From Rhizobium sp. R635 (GTDB taxonomy: Bacteria; Pseudomonadota; Alphaproteobacteria; Rhizobiales; Rhizobiaceae), in contig NZ_LOKX01000001.1 of NCBI RefSeq assembly GCF_002211285.1, positions 124,001-188,000 on the forward strand: a stretch of DNA of 64,000 nucleotides, read 5' to 3'. Position numbers and translations under genes: made by a program. The notes beneath the pieces were generated by a model. It was not told the origin of the DNA and searched no databases. It saw only the letters and a list, made by a program, of their open reading frames with translations. How positions within the stretch are numbered: the first letter of the stretch is position 1; each line of letters opens with the position of its first letter. This document shows, in pieces, positions 42,830 to 52,391 of the stretch.

Positions 42830-44151
42830 GTGAAGGCGAAAACCACCACCACGGCAAGAACGAGATCATCATCGTCAAGAGACATGGCGGCGGCGATCAC
42901 GATGGCGCCCATGGCGGTGCGTGGAAAATTGCCTATGCCGACTTCATGACGGCGATGATGGCGTTCTTCCTGGTCATGTGGCTGGTCAATGCCGCCAACG
43001 AGGAGACCAAGGCTGCGGTCGCGACCTATTTCAACCCGATCAAGCTTGCCGACGAAAAGCCGACCGAGAAGGGCCTGAAGAAGCCCGTCAAAAATGACGA
43101 GGGCGAGGAGAAGCAGGAAAAGTCGAAGCAGAAGGAAGAAAATCCGACCGAGGGCAAGTCAGCTGCGGACGGTGACGACCAGACCTCGACCTCAGGCGAC
43201 CATACCAATTATTCTGAAGCCGATTTCTTCGAAAATCCCTATTCGGTTCTCGCCGAGATCGCGCAGGAAGTCGGCCAACAGGCCAATGTCAGCGCCAAGG
43301 GCGATGGCGGCGCGGCTGATTCCGGCCCCGCTACGGGCGCCGATGGCGGCGAAGCCTATCGCGACCCCTTCGATCCGGATTTCTGGACGAAGCAGGTCGA
43401 GGTCACGACGGCCGGCAAGTCACAGCCTCCCGGCAAGAGCGATGAGCAGCCGAGCGAGACAACCGAGATCGCAAAGGCCGAGATTGTGAAGCCCGAGGAC
43501 GTGAAGCCGGTGACGCCGGCCGACCAGAAAGCGGCCAAGGACGCCAAGGGCGCGGCCGAAGCAGGGGATGGCAAGGCGGTTGGCAAGACGCCCGACGACA
43601 AGAAGGCCGACGCGCAAAAGGACGCCGATCATCAGAAGGACGCGGACAAGAGCGCGGCAAAGACGGAAGAGCAGCAGAAGGAAGCGGAGCAGCAGGAAGA
43701 AGCAAAGCAGCTCCAGCAGCAGATCGCCCAGCAGATCGGCGGGGTTGCCGGCAAACTCGCAGAAGGTTTGACCGTGACGGCGGCCGAAGGCGGCCTTCTC
43801 GTCAGCATCTCTGACCAGAACGACGACTCGATGTTCAACATCGGTTCCGCGGTTCCGCGCCAGGAAATGGTGCTCGCCATGGGCAAGATCGGCGAGATAC
43901 TGAAGGATAGGGGCGGGGCTGTGGCCATCCGCGGCCACACGGACGGGCGCCAATATAAAGGGACGCAGAACGAGAACTGGCGGCTTTCGATGGATCGCGC
44001 CCAGAGCGCCTATTACATGCTGGTGCGCGGCGGGCTCGACGAGAAGCGCATATCCCAGGTCTCCGGCTTCGCCGATCGCCGGCTGAAGGTGACGACCGAT
44101 CCGTTCGACGCGGCCAACCGCCGGATCGAGATTCTGGTGCAGGCGGATTAA
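42826..44151 (+). CDS. motB: Flagellar stator protein MotB
   Basis: This 441-residue stator subunit has one membrane helix (about 40-58) with the proton-binding Asp39 ([14 protein letters not shown]). A very long charged linker (about 75-290, Lys/Asp/Glu/Gln-rich) follows. The C-terminal OmpA-like peptidoglycan-binding domain contains RGHTDGRQY and ANRRIEILV. The linker is longer than in enteric MotB (about 309 residues in all) and is the region expected to meet MotC. It is followed by motC after 10 bases. Confidence 0.95.
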   Translation: MSEGENHHHGKNEIIIVKRHGGGDHDGAHGGAWKIAYADFMTAMMAFFLVMWLVNAANEETKAAVATYFNPIKLADEKPTEKGLKKPVKNDEGEEKQEKSKQKEENPTEGKSAADGDDQTSTSGDHTNYSEADFFENPYSVLAEIAQEVGQQANVSAKGDGGAADSGPATGADGGEAYRDPFDPDFWTKQVEVTTAGKSQPPGKSDEQPSETTEIAKAEIVKPEDVKPVTPADQKAAKDAKGAAEAGDGKAVGKTPDDKKADAQKDADHQKDADKSAAKTEEQQKEAEQQEEAKQLQQQIAQQIGGVAGKLAEGLTVTAAEGGLLVSISDQNDDSMFNIGSAVPRQEMVLAMGKIGEILKDRGGAVAIRGHTDGRQYKGTQNENWRLSMDRAQSAYYMLVRGGLDEKRISQVSGFADRRLKVTTDPFDAANRRIEILVQAD

Positions 44152-44161
44152 GGATAGTCGG

Positions 44162-45451
44162 ATGGCGCGTCGTCAGCATCGCTACCTCGGATTTGTGGCT
44201 CTCGGCCTGGCTATATTCTCGCCGGCCGCAGGCAATGCCGAGGATCCGGACGACCTTGCGCCGTACAAGATGCTGCGGTCGCTTCAATTCGTTCAGGATT
44301 CCGTGGCCGCCGGCGACCATTCGGCCGGCGAGATGCAGCGTTTCATGCTGGGCACGATCGATCAGCGGCTGCGCACCGTCGATCCCTCGGTCTTCGACGA
44401 CGATCGCAATGTCGATGCCGCATTGATCTACGCGATGAGCGGCGGCAATCCCCAGACGCTCGAATATCTGATCGCCCACGACGTCAACGGCTATTTCGAC
44501 AACCGTGTTACCGATGTGCTGCGCAAATATCTGAGCGGCAAGGGCCTTCTCGTCGCAAAGACGCTGGAGGAGACGGCAGGCGAGTATCGCGACAAGAAGA
44601 TCGGCCCCTATCTTGCGCTGATCGGCGGCAACGTGCTGATCGCGACGAAACCGACGGACGCACTGGATCTTTACGACCAGGCGCGTCTCGCCGCGCCGGG
44701 TACGATCGTCGAGGAGGCGGCGTTGCGCCGCTCCGTCGCAATCTGCCTCGACAAGGGTATGCTCGACAGGGGGCTCGCCTATTCGCAGCGTTATATCAGG
44801 CGCTTCCTGCATTCGCCCTATGCCGGCCAGTTCGCCGATCTCTTCGTCAAGCTCGTCGTCGATCATGACCATGATGTGAAGCCGCAGGATGTTATCGACA
44901 TTCTGTCCTTCATGGATGCTCCGCGCCAGCGCGAGGTCTATCTGCGCATCGCGCGCGCCGCCGCAATATCAGGCAAGCCGGAGCTGGCGCGCATGGCGGT
45001 GGAACGCGTGCAATCGCTCGGCGCCGGCACCGACAATGCCTTCGGCCCGCTTGCCGATTTCTACGGCGGCATGGCCGGCTTGCCGACCGACGACATCGAT
45101 CGGGCGGCGAAAAATGTCAGCGGTATCGACGGCAATGCGCTTTCGCCGCGGGATCAGGCGCTTCAGGAGGCGGCGAGATCCGTCGCCGAGCAGATCCTGC
45201 GCGCTCCCGATCCGGCAAGCCTGACGCAAGCATCCAACCCTAATGATGATCATCAAGAAATCACTTCTGAAAAGGCTGCGGCTCTAGCCACGCAACCGGG
45301 AGCGCCAAGCGCACATCCCGAGCCTGTTCCAGGAGGTGTGGCATCGACTGGCCAGAGCCAGGATACCGACCCCTCATTCAACGCATTTGTGACGACCAGT
45401 CGATCCAGACTCGACCAGATCGACAGTCTTCTGGCGCAGGAAGGCAATTAA
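44162..45451 (+). CDS. motC: Periplasmic motility protein MotC
   Basis: This 429-residue secreted protein begins with a signal peptide (about residues 1-27, ends AAGNAE) and is helical through residue 330. It ends in a proline-rich tail. In S. meliloti MotC binds the periplasmic part of MotB and is needed for rotation, with MotE as its chaperone. Position between motB and fliK matches that species. fliK starts 1 base after the stop. Confidence 0.92.
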   Translation: MARRQHRYLGFVALGLAIFSPAAGNAEDPDDLAPYKMLRSLQFVQDSVAAGDHSAGEMQRFMLGTIDQRLRTVDPSVFDDDRNVDAALIYAMSGGNPQTLEYLIAHDVNGYFDNRVTDVLRKYLSGKGLLVAKTLEETAGEYRDKKIGPYLALIGGNVLIATKPTDALDLYDQARLAAPGTIVEEAALRRSVAICLDKGMLDRGLAYSQRYIRRFLHSPYAGQFADLFVKLVVDHDHDVKPQDVIDILSFMDAPRQREVYLRIARAAAISGKPELARMAVERVQSLGAGTDNAFGPLADFYGGMAGLPTDDIDRAAKNVSGIDGNALSPRDQALQEAARSVAEQILRAPDPASLTQASNPNDDHQEITSEKAAALATQPGAPSAHPEPVPGGVASTGQSQDTDPSFNAFVTTSRSRLDQIDSLLAQEGN

Positions 45452-45452
45452 A

Positions 45453-46913
45453 ATGATGGATATGAGCGTCTCGGGCGGTGCCCCAGGTACGGAGGCGGCT
45501 GCGGCTGCGAAGTCTTCGCGCCAGGCCGGAAAGGCTGACGCCGCCGACCAGAAGAACGGATTCTCCGATGTGCTTGCCAAGGCGAACGGCGGTTCGGCCA
45601 ACGACCAGGCCGATGAGACACAGCCGGACCAGGGCGTGGTTGCCGAAGGCGCGGCCGAAAAGGCGGCGCGGGCGATCCGCGGCCGCAGCGGCGCAAAGCC
45701 ATTGATCGATCTCAGCGATGCCGCGCTGAAGGCGCAGGCTGACGCAGAACCGGAAACGATCACCGATCTGGCCAATGTCGGAAAGGTTGCGGCCAAGCTC
45801 GCCAAGAACCAGACGAAAATGCCCGCCGATCTGGCCTTCGGCAAGCTCAATCCGAACGACGGTGCTGCAGCCGAGGTCGCGCAGGCAACCAAGGGCGTGA
45901 AGCATGCCAAGGCCGACGCACTGGAAGCGGATACGGATAAAGATAGCAGCGGGGATGACGACGGCGGCATTTCCGATGTCCTCGGCCTGTTGAAGCAGGA
46001 CCCTGCCGAAAGTGCCGTGGCTTTGCCCGGCGCAGTCGTCGCGCATCAGGCGTCCGCAAAGGCCGATGAAGCGGTAACAGGCGACAAGAAGATCGACCGC
46101 GCCGACGCCAAGCTTGGCGGCCATGCGTCCGACGCGCTGGCGGCCGTCAGCAGCGCCGAGAGCAGCAAGGCGGACGACGTCGGGCTTGCCGGAGCGGAAA
46201 ATGCCGACGCCGCCGATGGCAGGACGTTCAGGATCAGCCGCGCCGATGGCCGCGGCGTATCGATGGATATGCATATCGGCGCGGATCAAGCCGGACCGAA
46301 GGATGGCTCCAAGAAGGCTGATCTCGAAAATGTTTCGGTCCTCGAATCACGCCGCTATATCGGTCTGGCGCAGAACTCGAATTCCGCCGCCGTCACGGCG
46401 GCCCTTTCCGGCGATTCCGAATGGGCCCGCGCCATGCAACCGAGCTCGGCGCTCTCCAACGCGGCGGAATGGACGAGCACCGGCAAGGTGGTCAATACGC
46501 TGAAGATCCAGATGAACCCGATCGATCTCGGTCTGGTGACGGCGACCATGCGCCTGTCCGGCGATGCGCTGAACGTCGATCTCAAGGTCGAGACGGGCGC
46601 GGCTTATCGTCAGTTGAAGGAAGATCACGGCAAGATTCTCGAAGCTCTGCGCAGCCAGGGTTACACGATCGAGAATGTCACCGTCAGCATGGCGCCGGTC
46701 GAGCGTGCCGATGCCGGCAATCAGGCAGGCAGCCAGGGCCAGGGCTCCCAGCAGTCGCTTGCCCAGCAGGGGCAGGGCGGCGAGGCGCGCGAGCGCCACT
46801 ATCAGACGGCGCAGCGGACGGACGGAGGCTTCAATGGCGCAGGCGAGACCGGGATTGAAGAGGTTTCTGCTGGCCGGCCTGGCAGCGGCAGCGCTGGCGG
46901 CGTTTACCTCTGA
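45453..46913 (+). CDS. fliK: Hook-length control protein FliK (formerly MotD)
   Basis: This 486-residue protein is secreted during hook growth and then triggers the FlhB switch. Residues 1-340 are low-complexity, rich in Ala/Asp/Lys. The C-terminal FliK domain is recognisable at about 345-430 (LKIQMNPIDLGLVTATMRLSGDALNVDLKVE). A Gln/Gly-rich tail follows. S. meliloti motD was renamed fliK. The last 80 bases overlap the next gene in another frame. Confidence 0.92.
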   Translation: MMDMSVSGGAPGTEAAAAAKSSRQAGKADAADQKNGFSDVLAKANGGSANDQADETQPDQGVVAEGAAEKAARAIRGRSGAKPLIDLSDAALKAQADAEPETITDLANVGKVAAKLAKNQTKMPADLAFGKLNPNDGAAAEVAQATKGVKHAKADALEADTDKDSSGDDDGGISDVLGLLKQDPAESAVALPGAVVAHQASAKADEAVTGDKKIDRADAKLGGHASDALAAVSSAESSKADDVGLAGAENADAADGRTFRISRADGRGVSMDMHIGADQAGPKDGSKKADLENVSVLESRRYIGLAQNSNSAAVTAALSGDSEWARAMQPSSALSNAAEWTSTGKVVNTLKIQMNPIDLGLVTATMRLSGDALNVDLKVETGAAYRQLKEDHGKILEALRSQGYTIENVTVSMAPVERADAGNQAGSQGQGSQQSLAQQGQGGEARERHYQTAQRTDGGFNGAGETGIEEVSAGRPGSGSAGGVYL

Positions 46914-47418
46914 GGCGTCGGCCTCCACGGGTGCCTGCGAACGCGAGATCCAGTCGGCAGCGGCCAAATACGGCATCCCGGAGGGCATCCTCTATTCGGT
47001 CGGTCTGACGGAGACCGGCCGCAAGGGGTCGCTCTATCCTTACGCCATGAATGTTGAAGGCAAGGCGATCTTTCCCCCCTCCGAGCAGGACGCCATGAAG
47101 CAGTTCGATGTCGCCCGCAGAAGCGGGGCGAAGCTCATCGACATCGGCTGCATGCAGATCAACCACTATTATCACGGCGGGAATTTCGGCTCCGCCGAGG
47201 ATATGTTCGACCCCCATCGCAACGTGGAATACGCAGCAAAATTCCTCCGCAACCTGCATGATCGTCACGAAACATGGACGATGGCGGTAGCCAGATACCA
47301 TGCCGGGCCGAACAATGACCCTGCCCAGAAGCGATATGTCTGCCGCGTCATCTCCAATCTGGTCGCTACCGGCTATGGCAAGTGGACTCCCAATGCGAGT
47401 AACTTCTGCCAGAATTAA
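46834..47418 (+). CDS. Lytic transglycosylase of the flagellar locus
   Basis: This 194-residue periplasmic enzyme would open peptidoglycan for rod passage. It has a signal peptide (about 1-30, FLLAGLAAAALAAFTSEASA) and the SLT motif with catalytic Glu60 (SVGLTETGRKGS). Further SLT features are DIGCMQINHYYHGG and AARYH-like VARYHAGPN. The ATG at 46834 with GGAGG 5 bases upstream lies inside fliK; the 80-base overlap is in a different frame. FlgJ here lacks a muramidase domain, so this gene may supply that activity (inference). Confidence 0.88.
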   Translation: MAQARPGLKRFLLAGLAAAALAAFTSEASASTGACEREIQSAAAKYGIPEGILYSVGLTETGRKGSLYPYAMNVEGKAIFPPSEQDAMKQFDVARRSGAKLIDIGCMQINHYYHGGNFGSAEDMFDPHRNVEYAAKFLRNLHDRHETWTMAVARYHAGPNNDPAQKRYVCRVISNLVATGYGKWTPNASNFCQN

Positions 47419-47441
47419 TTCAATCAAAAATTGAAGATGGG

Positions 47442-47467
47442 TATTGTGACGAAACTGTGTCACAATA
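47442..47467. promoter_or_regulatory. 26-base dyad upstream of rem
   Basis: TATTGTGAC and GTCACAATA form a perfect 9-bp inverted repeat with an 8-base centre. No T-run follows, so it is an operator candidate, not a terminator. It lies 230 bases before rem and is a candidate site for VisN/VisR or another regulator. Confidence 0.55.
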
Positions 47468-47492
47468 TGGCAGGAATCCGGCACGAATCCCG

Positions 47493-47512
47493 TGCGCAAG
47501 TCATAATTAAGA
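47493..47512 (+). promoter_or_regulatory. Variant TGCGCAAG element upstream of rem
   Basis: TGCGCAAG at 47493-47500, then 10 AT-rich bases and GA. Weaker than the motA/flgB forms. If real, Rem may act on its own gene. The rest of the 280-base gap to rem is strikingly AT-rich. Confidence 0.35.
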
Positions 47513-47698
47513 GAGCGTTAACTTTTCCACGAAATTTTTGTGTGCATAAATATGGGCGCCTACTAGATATAGATCAAATCGCCACCCGGATCTTAATCAA
47601 TTATTAATTTCTGCCATTAACTTTAACGAGTTGTCGCCGATTCGCGCGATTCGTACCCATAGATCATCGAAGTGCCACACTGATTCGGAGGCGGACGA

Positions 47699-48370
47699 AT
47701 GATCGTAGTGGTTGATGAGCGTGAGCTCGTGAAAGATGGATACACATCTCTGTTTGGCCGTGAGGGCATTCCCTCCACCGGCTTTGATCCAGCGGAATTC
47801 GGCGAGTGGGTGCAGACCGCCGCGGATTCCGACATTGCAGCCGTCGAGGCTTTCCTGATCGGCCAGGGCCAGCGCAATCTGGAACTGCCCCGGGCGATCC
47901 GGGATCGGTCGATGGCGCCGGTGATCGCGGTCAGCGATCAGCCCTCGCTGGAAAACACCCTTGCGCTTTTCGATTGCGGCGTCGACGACGTGGTGCGCAA
48001 GCCGGTTCACCCCCGCGAAATTCTCGCAAGGGCGGCGGCCATTCGCCGCCGGTTGAAGGCGATCACCAACTACACCGATATCGGTGCGATCCGCGTCTTT
48101 TCGGACGGCCGTGATCCCGAGATCAACGGCGAGGTCTTCGCGCTTCCCCGGCGCGAGCGCCGCATCCTCGAATATTTGATCGCCAACCGCGGTCGCCGGG
48201 TTACCAAGACCCAGATCTTCAACGCCATCTACGGCATCTTCGATGAAGAGGTCGAGGAGAACGTCGTCGAAAGCCACATCTCGAAGCTGCGCAAGAAGCT
48301 GCGCAAGAAGCTCGGCGTCGACCCGGTCGATTCCAAGCGCTTCCTTGGTTACTGCATTGATTGGGCTTGA
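47699..48370 (+). CDS. rem: OmpR-type motility activator Rem
   Basis: This 223-residue regulator has an N-terminal receiver-like domain (1-118) and a C-terminal winged helix of the OmpR class (about 135-220, [24 protein letters not shown]). The receiver is degenerate. The acidic pair is Asp6-Glu7, the phosphoacceptor position has Glu50 ([10 protein letters not shown]), but Lys101-Pro102 remains. S. meliloti Rem is activated by VisNR at transcription level and turns on the flagellar genes in exponential growth. It lies between the motB operon and flgE. Confidence 0.93.
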   Translation: MIVVVDERELVKDGYTSLFGREGIPSTGFDPAEFGEWVQTAADSDIAAVEAFLIGQGQRNLELPRAIRDRSMAPVIAVSDQPSLENTLALFDCGVDDVVRKPVHPREILARAAAIRRRLKAITNYTDIGAIRVFSDGRDPEINGEVFALPRRERRILEYLIANRGRRVTKTQIFNAIYGIFDEEVEENVVESHISKLRKKLRKKLGVDPVDSKRFLGYCIDWA

Positions 48371-48374
48371 TTTT

Positions 48375-48402
48375 TTCAGCCGGACGGAAGCGCCCGGCTG
48401 AA
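48375..48402. other. Hairpin between rem and flgE
   Basis: TTCAGCCGG (48375-48383) pairs with CCGGCTGAA (48394-48402), a 9-bp stem just after the rem stop. T6 precedes the stem and no T-run follows, so it is not a standard terminator on either strand. It may protect the rem message 3' end. Confidence 0.45.
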
Positions 48403-48442
48403 CCTGGATATTTGGCCTCGCTGTCCGCATCACAGACAGCTT

Positions 48443-48462
48443 CACGCAAGGCCCGCCAAATA
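48443..48462 (+). promoter_or_regulatory. CACGCAAG-N10-TA element upstream of flgE
   Basis: CACGCAAG at 48443-48450, 10 bases (GCCCGCCAAA), then TA at 48461-48462, 34 bases before the flgE ATG. Very close in form and distance to the flgB and motA sites. Confidence 0.65.
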
Positions 48463-48496
48463 CTCTTGAGCTTAACAGGTAAAACGAGGTTTTCAG

Positions 48497-49798
48497 ATGA
48501 GCATTTTCGGCAGCATGAAGACGGCAGTATCGGGGATGAACGCGCAGGCGAACCGCCTCAGCACCGTCGCCGACAATATCGCCAACGTGAACACCACCGG
48601 CTACAAGGCCGTGTCGACGAGCTTCTCGTCGCTCGTTCTGCCTTCCTCGGGCGGCAACTACAATTCTGGCGGCGTTCAGACCTCTGTCCGCCAGGCCGTC
48701 TCCGATCAGGGTGACATTTCCTACACAACGTCGACCACCGACCTCGCCATTTCGGGCGACGGCTTCTTCATCGTCCAGGGTCCTGACGGCACGCCGGTCC
48801 TGACCCGCGCCGGCGACTTCCAGAAGGACGACGAAGGCAACCTCGTTAACGCAGCCGGCTTCCAGCTGATGGGCTATTCATACAATTCCGGCTCCCCCGC
48901 AGTCGTCGTCAACGGCTTCGACGGCCTCGTTCCCGTCAACGTCAGCCAGGATGGCCTGACCGCCATCGCCTCGACCTCGGGTGTCTTCAAGGGCAATCTC
49001 GATTCCAACGCCAATATCCCGGTCGCGCCTGCGACAGTCCCGAGCGCCAACCTTGCCACCACCACGGCCGATACCAAGAAGGTCTCGATGGTCGCCTATG
49101 ACCGTCTCGGCAATAAAGTGATGTACGACTTCTATTTCACGAAAACCTCGGTCGCGGCAGCGCCGCCGCCGGCCCCTCCCGCGACTGCGGCCACCTGGGA
49201 AGTCGCGATGTTCCGCAACGCCAACGCGGCGGTTGGCGGCACTACATCCTTCCCTTACAGCGCGGGTGGCGCAGTCGGAACCGGATCGCTCACTTTCGAT
49301 GCGAACGGCAAGATGACATCGAGCGGCGCCGTCACGATCACCGATGGCGTGACCGGCCAGACGATCGCCATGAATTTCTCCGGCTTGACGCAACTCGGCG
49401 CCGACTTCTCCGGCACCGGCACGCCGAACGGCCAGGCGGCGACCCCCGTCAAGGATGTGACGATCGACGGCGACGGCATCGTCTACGCCAAGTACGAGGA
49501 TGGCAGCACCAAGCCGCTTTACCGTATCCCGCTCGCCAACGTCGCAAGCCCCGACAAGCTGACGCTGATGAGCGGCAACGTCTACAGCGCCAACGGTCAG
49601 TCCGGCGTTACCGTTACCGGCTTCCCGCAGACCAACGGCCTCGGCACGATCAAATCGGGTGCTCTGGAAGGTTCGAACGTCGACCTCGCCGGCGAACTCA
49701 CCGAGATGATCGAATCGCAGCGCAGCTATACCGCCAATTCCAAGGTCTTCCAGACGGGTTCCGACATCATGGACGTACTCGTCAACCTCAAGAGATAA
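48497..49798 (+). CDS. flgE: Flagellar hook protein FlgE
   Basis: This 433-residue hook subunit has the N-terminal segment NRLSTVADNIANVNTTGYK and the C-terminal SNVDLAGELTEMIESQRSYTANSKV. The central part is hook-specific. It starts a transcription unit, by the element 34 bases upstream, that runs through flgK, flgL, flaF, flbT, flgD and fliQ. Confidence 0.95.
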   Translation: MSIFGSMKTAVSGMNAQANRLSTVADNIANVNTTGYKAVSTSFSSLVLPSSGGNYNSGGVQTSVRQAVSDQGDISYTTSTTDLAISGDGFFIVQGPDGTPVLTRAGDFQKDDEGNLVNAAGFQLMGYSYNSGSPAVVVNGFDGLVPVNVSQDGLTAIASTSGVFKGNLDSNANIPVAPATVPSANLATTTADTKKVSMVAYDRLGNKVMYDFYFTKTSVAAAPPPAPPATAATWEVAMFRNANAAVGGTTSFPYSAGGAVGTGSLTFDANGKMTSSGAVTITDGVTGQTIAMNFSGLTQLGADFSGTGTPNGQAATPVKDVTIDGDGIVYAKYEDGSTKPLYRIPLANVASPDKLTLMSGNVYSANGQSGVTVTGFPQTNGLGTIKSGALEGSNVDLAGELTEMIESQRSYTANSKVFQTGSDIMDVLVNLKR

Positions 49799-49817
49799 GT
49801 AAGGTAACGGGTAAGCC

Positions 49818-51305
49818 ATGTCGCTCACGTCCGCACTTAATACCGCACAGAACATATTCAACAATACCGGCACGCAGAGCAGTGTCGTATCGAACAATAT
49901 ATCGAATGCGGGCAACAAGGATTACGTGCGCCGGCAGGCGATGCTCACCACGTCCCTGAACGGGGCGCAGGTCGTCCAGATCAACCGGGCACAGGAAGAT
50001 GCCCTGTTGCGCCAGTATCTGAAGACGTCTTCTCAGGACAGCGCCCAGCAGGCCTTGCTGGGCGGTCTCGAGGACCTGAAATCGATCATGGGCGGCAACG
50101 ACTACGAAACGTCGCCGTCCACCTATCTCGGCGTTTTCCAGGAGAAGCTTCAGGCTTTCAGAACCTCGCCTGGCAGCACGGTCGCCGCTCAGGGCGCTAT
50201 CACCGCAGCCCAGGACGTCGCTACCTCGCTCAACAACGCGTCGAAATCCGTGCAGGACGTTCGCGCCACCGCCGACAAGCAGATCGGCACCGCGGTCGAT
50301 AAGCTGAATACGCTGCTGAGCGAGTTCGAGAAGGCCAACAATGCGGTGAAGACCGCCACGGCTTCCGGCGCGGATGCATCCGGCGCGCTCGACGAACGTG
50401 AGAAGGTCCTCAAGCAGATTTCGCAGATCGTCGGCGTCAGCGCGACGACGCGCGACAATAACGACATGGTGCTGAGCACGCCTGATGGGACGATCCTCTT
50501 CGAGACGATCCCGCGCAAGGTGACGTTCAAATCCCAGGATGTCTATACCGCCACGACCGTCGGCAATTCCGTCTATATCGACGGTGTCGCACTGCCGCTC
50601 GGCAAAGGCTCGACGACGACGGGGCAGGGGAGCCTCCAGTCGCTCCTGCAGATCCGCGATGAGATCGCTCCCAATTTCCAGAAGCAGCTCGACGAAGTCG
50701 CCCGCGGCCTGGTCTCGCTCTTCAAGGAGCAGAACACCGCAGTTGGCCCGGCCTATGTTCCCGGCCTCTTTACCTGGAGCGGCGGCACCGTGGACACCGG
50801 CGGCACGGCCGTCGCCGGCATGGCGGCGAGCATCACCGTCAGCACCCGCGTGATCACCTCGCAGGGCGGCGATCCGATGCGCCTGCGTGACGGCGGTGTC
50901 AACGCCACCGGCCTCGTCAAAAATACAACTGGCGTCAGCGGCTACACAACTGAACTTGATCGCCTATATACCGCGATGAGTTCCGACATCGATTTCGACC
51001 CGGCAGCGGGAGCGCCGGTCGGTTTCGACGCTACCACGGGTATCGATTCGAACGTCAGTATCCTGGAATACGCCACGAATTCCCTGGGCTGGCTCGAGCA
51101 GTACCGCAGCAACGCCACGACGGCGGCGGAAAATACATCGGCGGCGTTGTCGCGCTCCGATGAAGCTTATTCCAACGAGACGGGCGTCAATCTCGACGAA
51201 GAACTGACGCTGCTTCTCGACATCGAGCAGTCTTACAAGGCGGCGACCAAGATCCTGAACGCCGTTGACGAAATGCTGAAATCGTTGCTGGATATTGCGA
51301 GTTAA
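49818..51305 (+). CDS. flgK: Hook-filament junction protein FlgK
   Basis: This 495-residue junction protein has the N-terminal QSSVVSNNISNAGNKDYVRR motif and the C-terminal GVNLDEELTLLLDIEQSYKAATKIL. It lies between hook and filament. It is followed by flgL after 3 bases. Confidence 0.94.
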   Translation: MSLTSALNTAQNIFNNTGTQSSVVSNNISNAGNKDYVRRQAMLTTSLNGAQVVQINRAQEDALLRQYLKTSSQDSAQQALLGGLEDLKSIMGGNDYETSPSTYLGVFQEKLQAFRTSPGSTVAAQGAITAAQDVATSLNNASKSVQDVRATADKQIGTAVDKLNTLLSEFEKANNAVKTATASGADASGALDEREKVLKQISQIVGVSATTRDNNDMVLSTPDGTILFETIPRKVTFKSQDVYTATTVGNSVYIDGVALPLGKGSTTTGQGSLQSLLQIRDEIAPNFQKQLDEVARGLVSLFKEQNTAVGPAYVPGLFTWSGGTVDTGGTAVAGMAASITVSTRVITSQGGDPMRLRDGGVNATGLVKNTTGVSGYTTELDRLYTAMSSDIDFDPAAGAPVGFDATTGIDSNVSILEYATNSLGWLEQYRSNATTAAENTSAALSRSDEAYSNETGVNLDEELTLLLDIEQSYKAATKILNAVDEMLKSLLDIAS

Positions 51306-51308
51306 GCC

Positions 51309-52355
51309 ATGAAGAGCTCATTTATTTCAAGTTCGGCCATTCAGAATGCGATGCGACTGACGATCCGTCAGGCGCAGAACCAGATGACAAAGGCGACGAT
51401 GGAAGCAACGACCGGAGTCTATGCGGATATCGGTGTCTCGCTCGGCGGCAATGCCGCCAGGAGCGTGGATTTCAGCCGCGAGGTCGACAGGATAGACTCG
51501 ATCAAATCGAGCAATTCGCTTGTGACCGCGCGCATGGAATCCTCGCAGCTCGGCCTTTCCAAGATGAAGGACGTCGGCGACGGTCTCGTTTCGAAGCTGA
51601 CGGCGCTCCAGGGCAGCCACGATCCCGGCAGCATCACGGTCGCCATCCAGTCAGCGACCAGCGCCCTGTCCACGATGATGGACACGTCCAATACCATGGT
51701 GAACGGCGAATATCTGTTCTCGGGCATCAACACCGACGTGCAGCCGCTGACCGACAAGACGACTGCGACGAGCGCAGCCATCGTTACGGCGTTGAACACT
51801 TATGCGACGGGTCTTGGCAAACCGGTCAACCAACTGACCGGCGCCGAAATGGACACCTTCATCACCACTCAGGTCGAGCCGATGTTCAGCGAGACCGCCT
51901 GGACAGACCCGACGACCGGCTGGTCGCAGGCATCGAGCCAGAACATGACGAGCCGCATCAGCAACTCGGAAGTGATCGAATCCTCGACCAACGCGAATTC
52001 CGAAGGCATGCGCTACTTCGCGCTTGCCTCGGTCGTGACCTCGGCGCTGCTGGGCCAGAACCTGAGCACCGATGCGATGAGCACGGTTTCGAAGAAGGCA
52101 ATCAGCTATACGACGAAGGCGACCTCGGGCCTCGTGACCCAGGCAAGCCAGCTCGGCCTTTCCCAGGAACGCGTCAAGAAGTCCAACGATGCGCTCGACG
52201 CTCAGTCGAACATCATCAAGAACAAGCTCGTGGATCTGCAGGGCGTCGATCCATACGAAGCCTCGACCCTCGTCAAGACTTTGGAAACGCAGCTTGAAAC
52301 CGCCTACACTATCGTTTCGAAGATCCAGCAGTTGAGTCTAGTAAACTACCTTTGA
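51309..52355 (+). CDS. flgL: Hook-filament junction protein FlgL
   Basis: This 348-residue flagellin-like junction protein has N- and C-terminal helical cores (AIQNAMRLTIRQAQNQMTKA and TLETQLETAYTIVSKIQQLSLVNYL). It lies just after flgK and 36 bases before flaF. Confidence 0.92.
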   Translation: MKSSFISSSAIQNAMRLTIRQAQNQMTKATMEATTGVYADIGVSLGGNAARSVDFSREVDRIDSIKSSNSLVTARMESSQLGLSKMKDVGDGLVSKLTALQGSHDPGSITVAIQSATSALSTMMDTSNTMVNGEYLFSGINTDVQPLTDKTTATSAAIVTALNTYATGLGKPVNQLTGAEMDTFITTQVEPMFSETAWTDPTTGWSQASSQNMTSRISNSEVIESSTNANSEGMRYFALASVVTSALLGQNLSTDAMSTVSKKAISYTTKATSGLVTQASQLGLSQERVKKSNDALDAQSNIIKNKLVDLQGVDPYEASTLVKTLETQLETAYTIVSKIQQLSLVNYL

Positions 52356-52391
52356 TGAGCAAAGGCGCGCGATATCAAGAAGGATGCATGA

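Noticed and set aside
48375..48402. Rho-independent terminator after rem
   Set aside because: The stem is good, but the T-run precedes it and none follows on either strand, so it is listed only as a hairpin.
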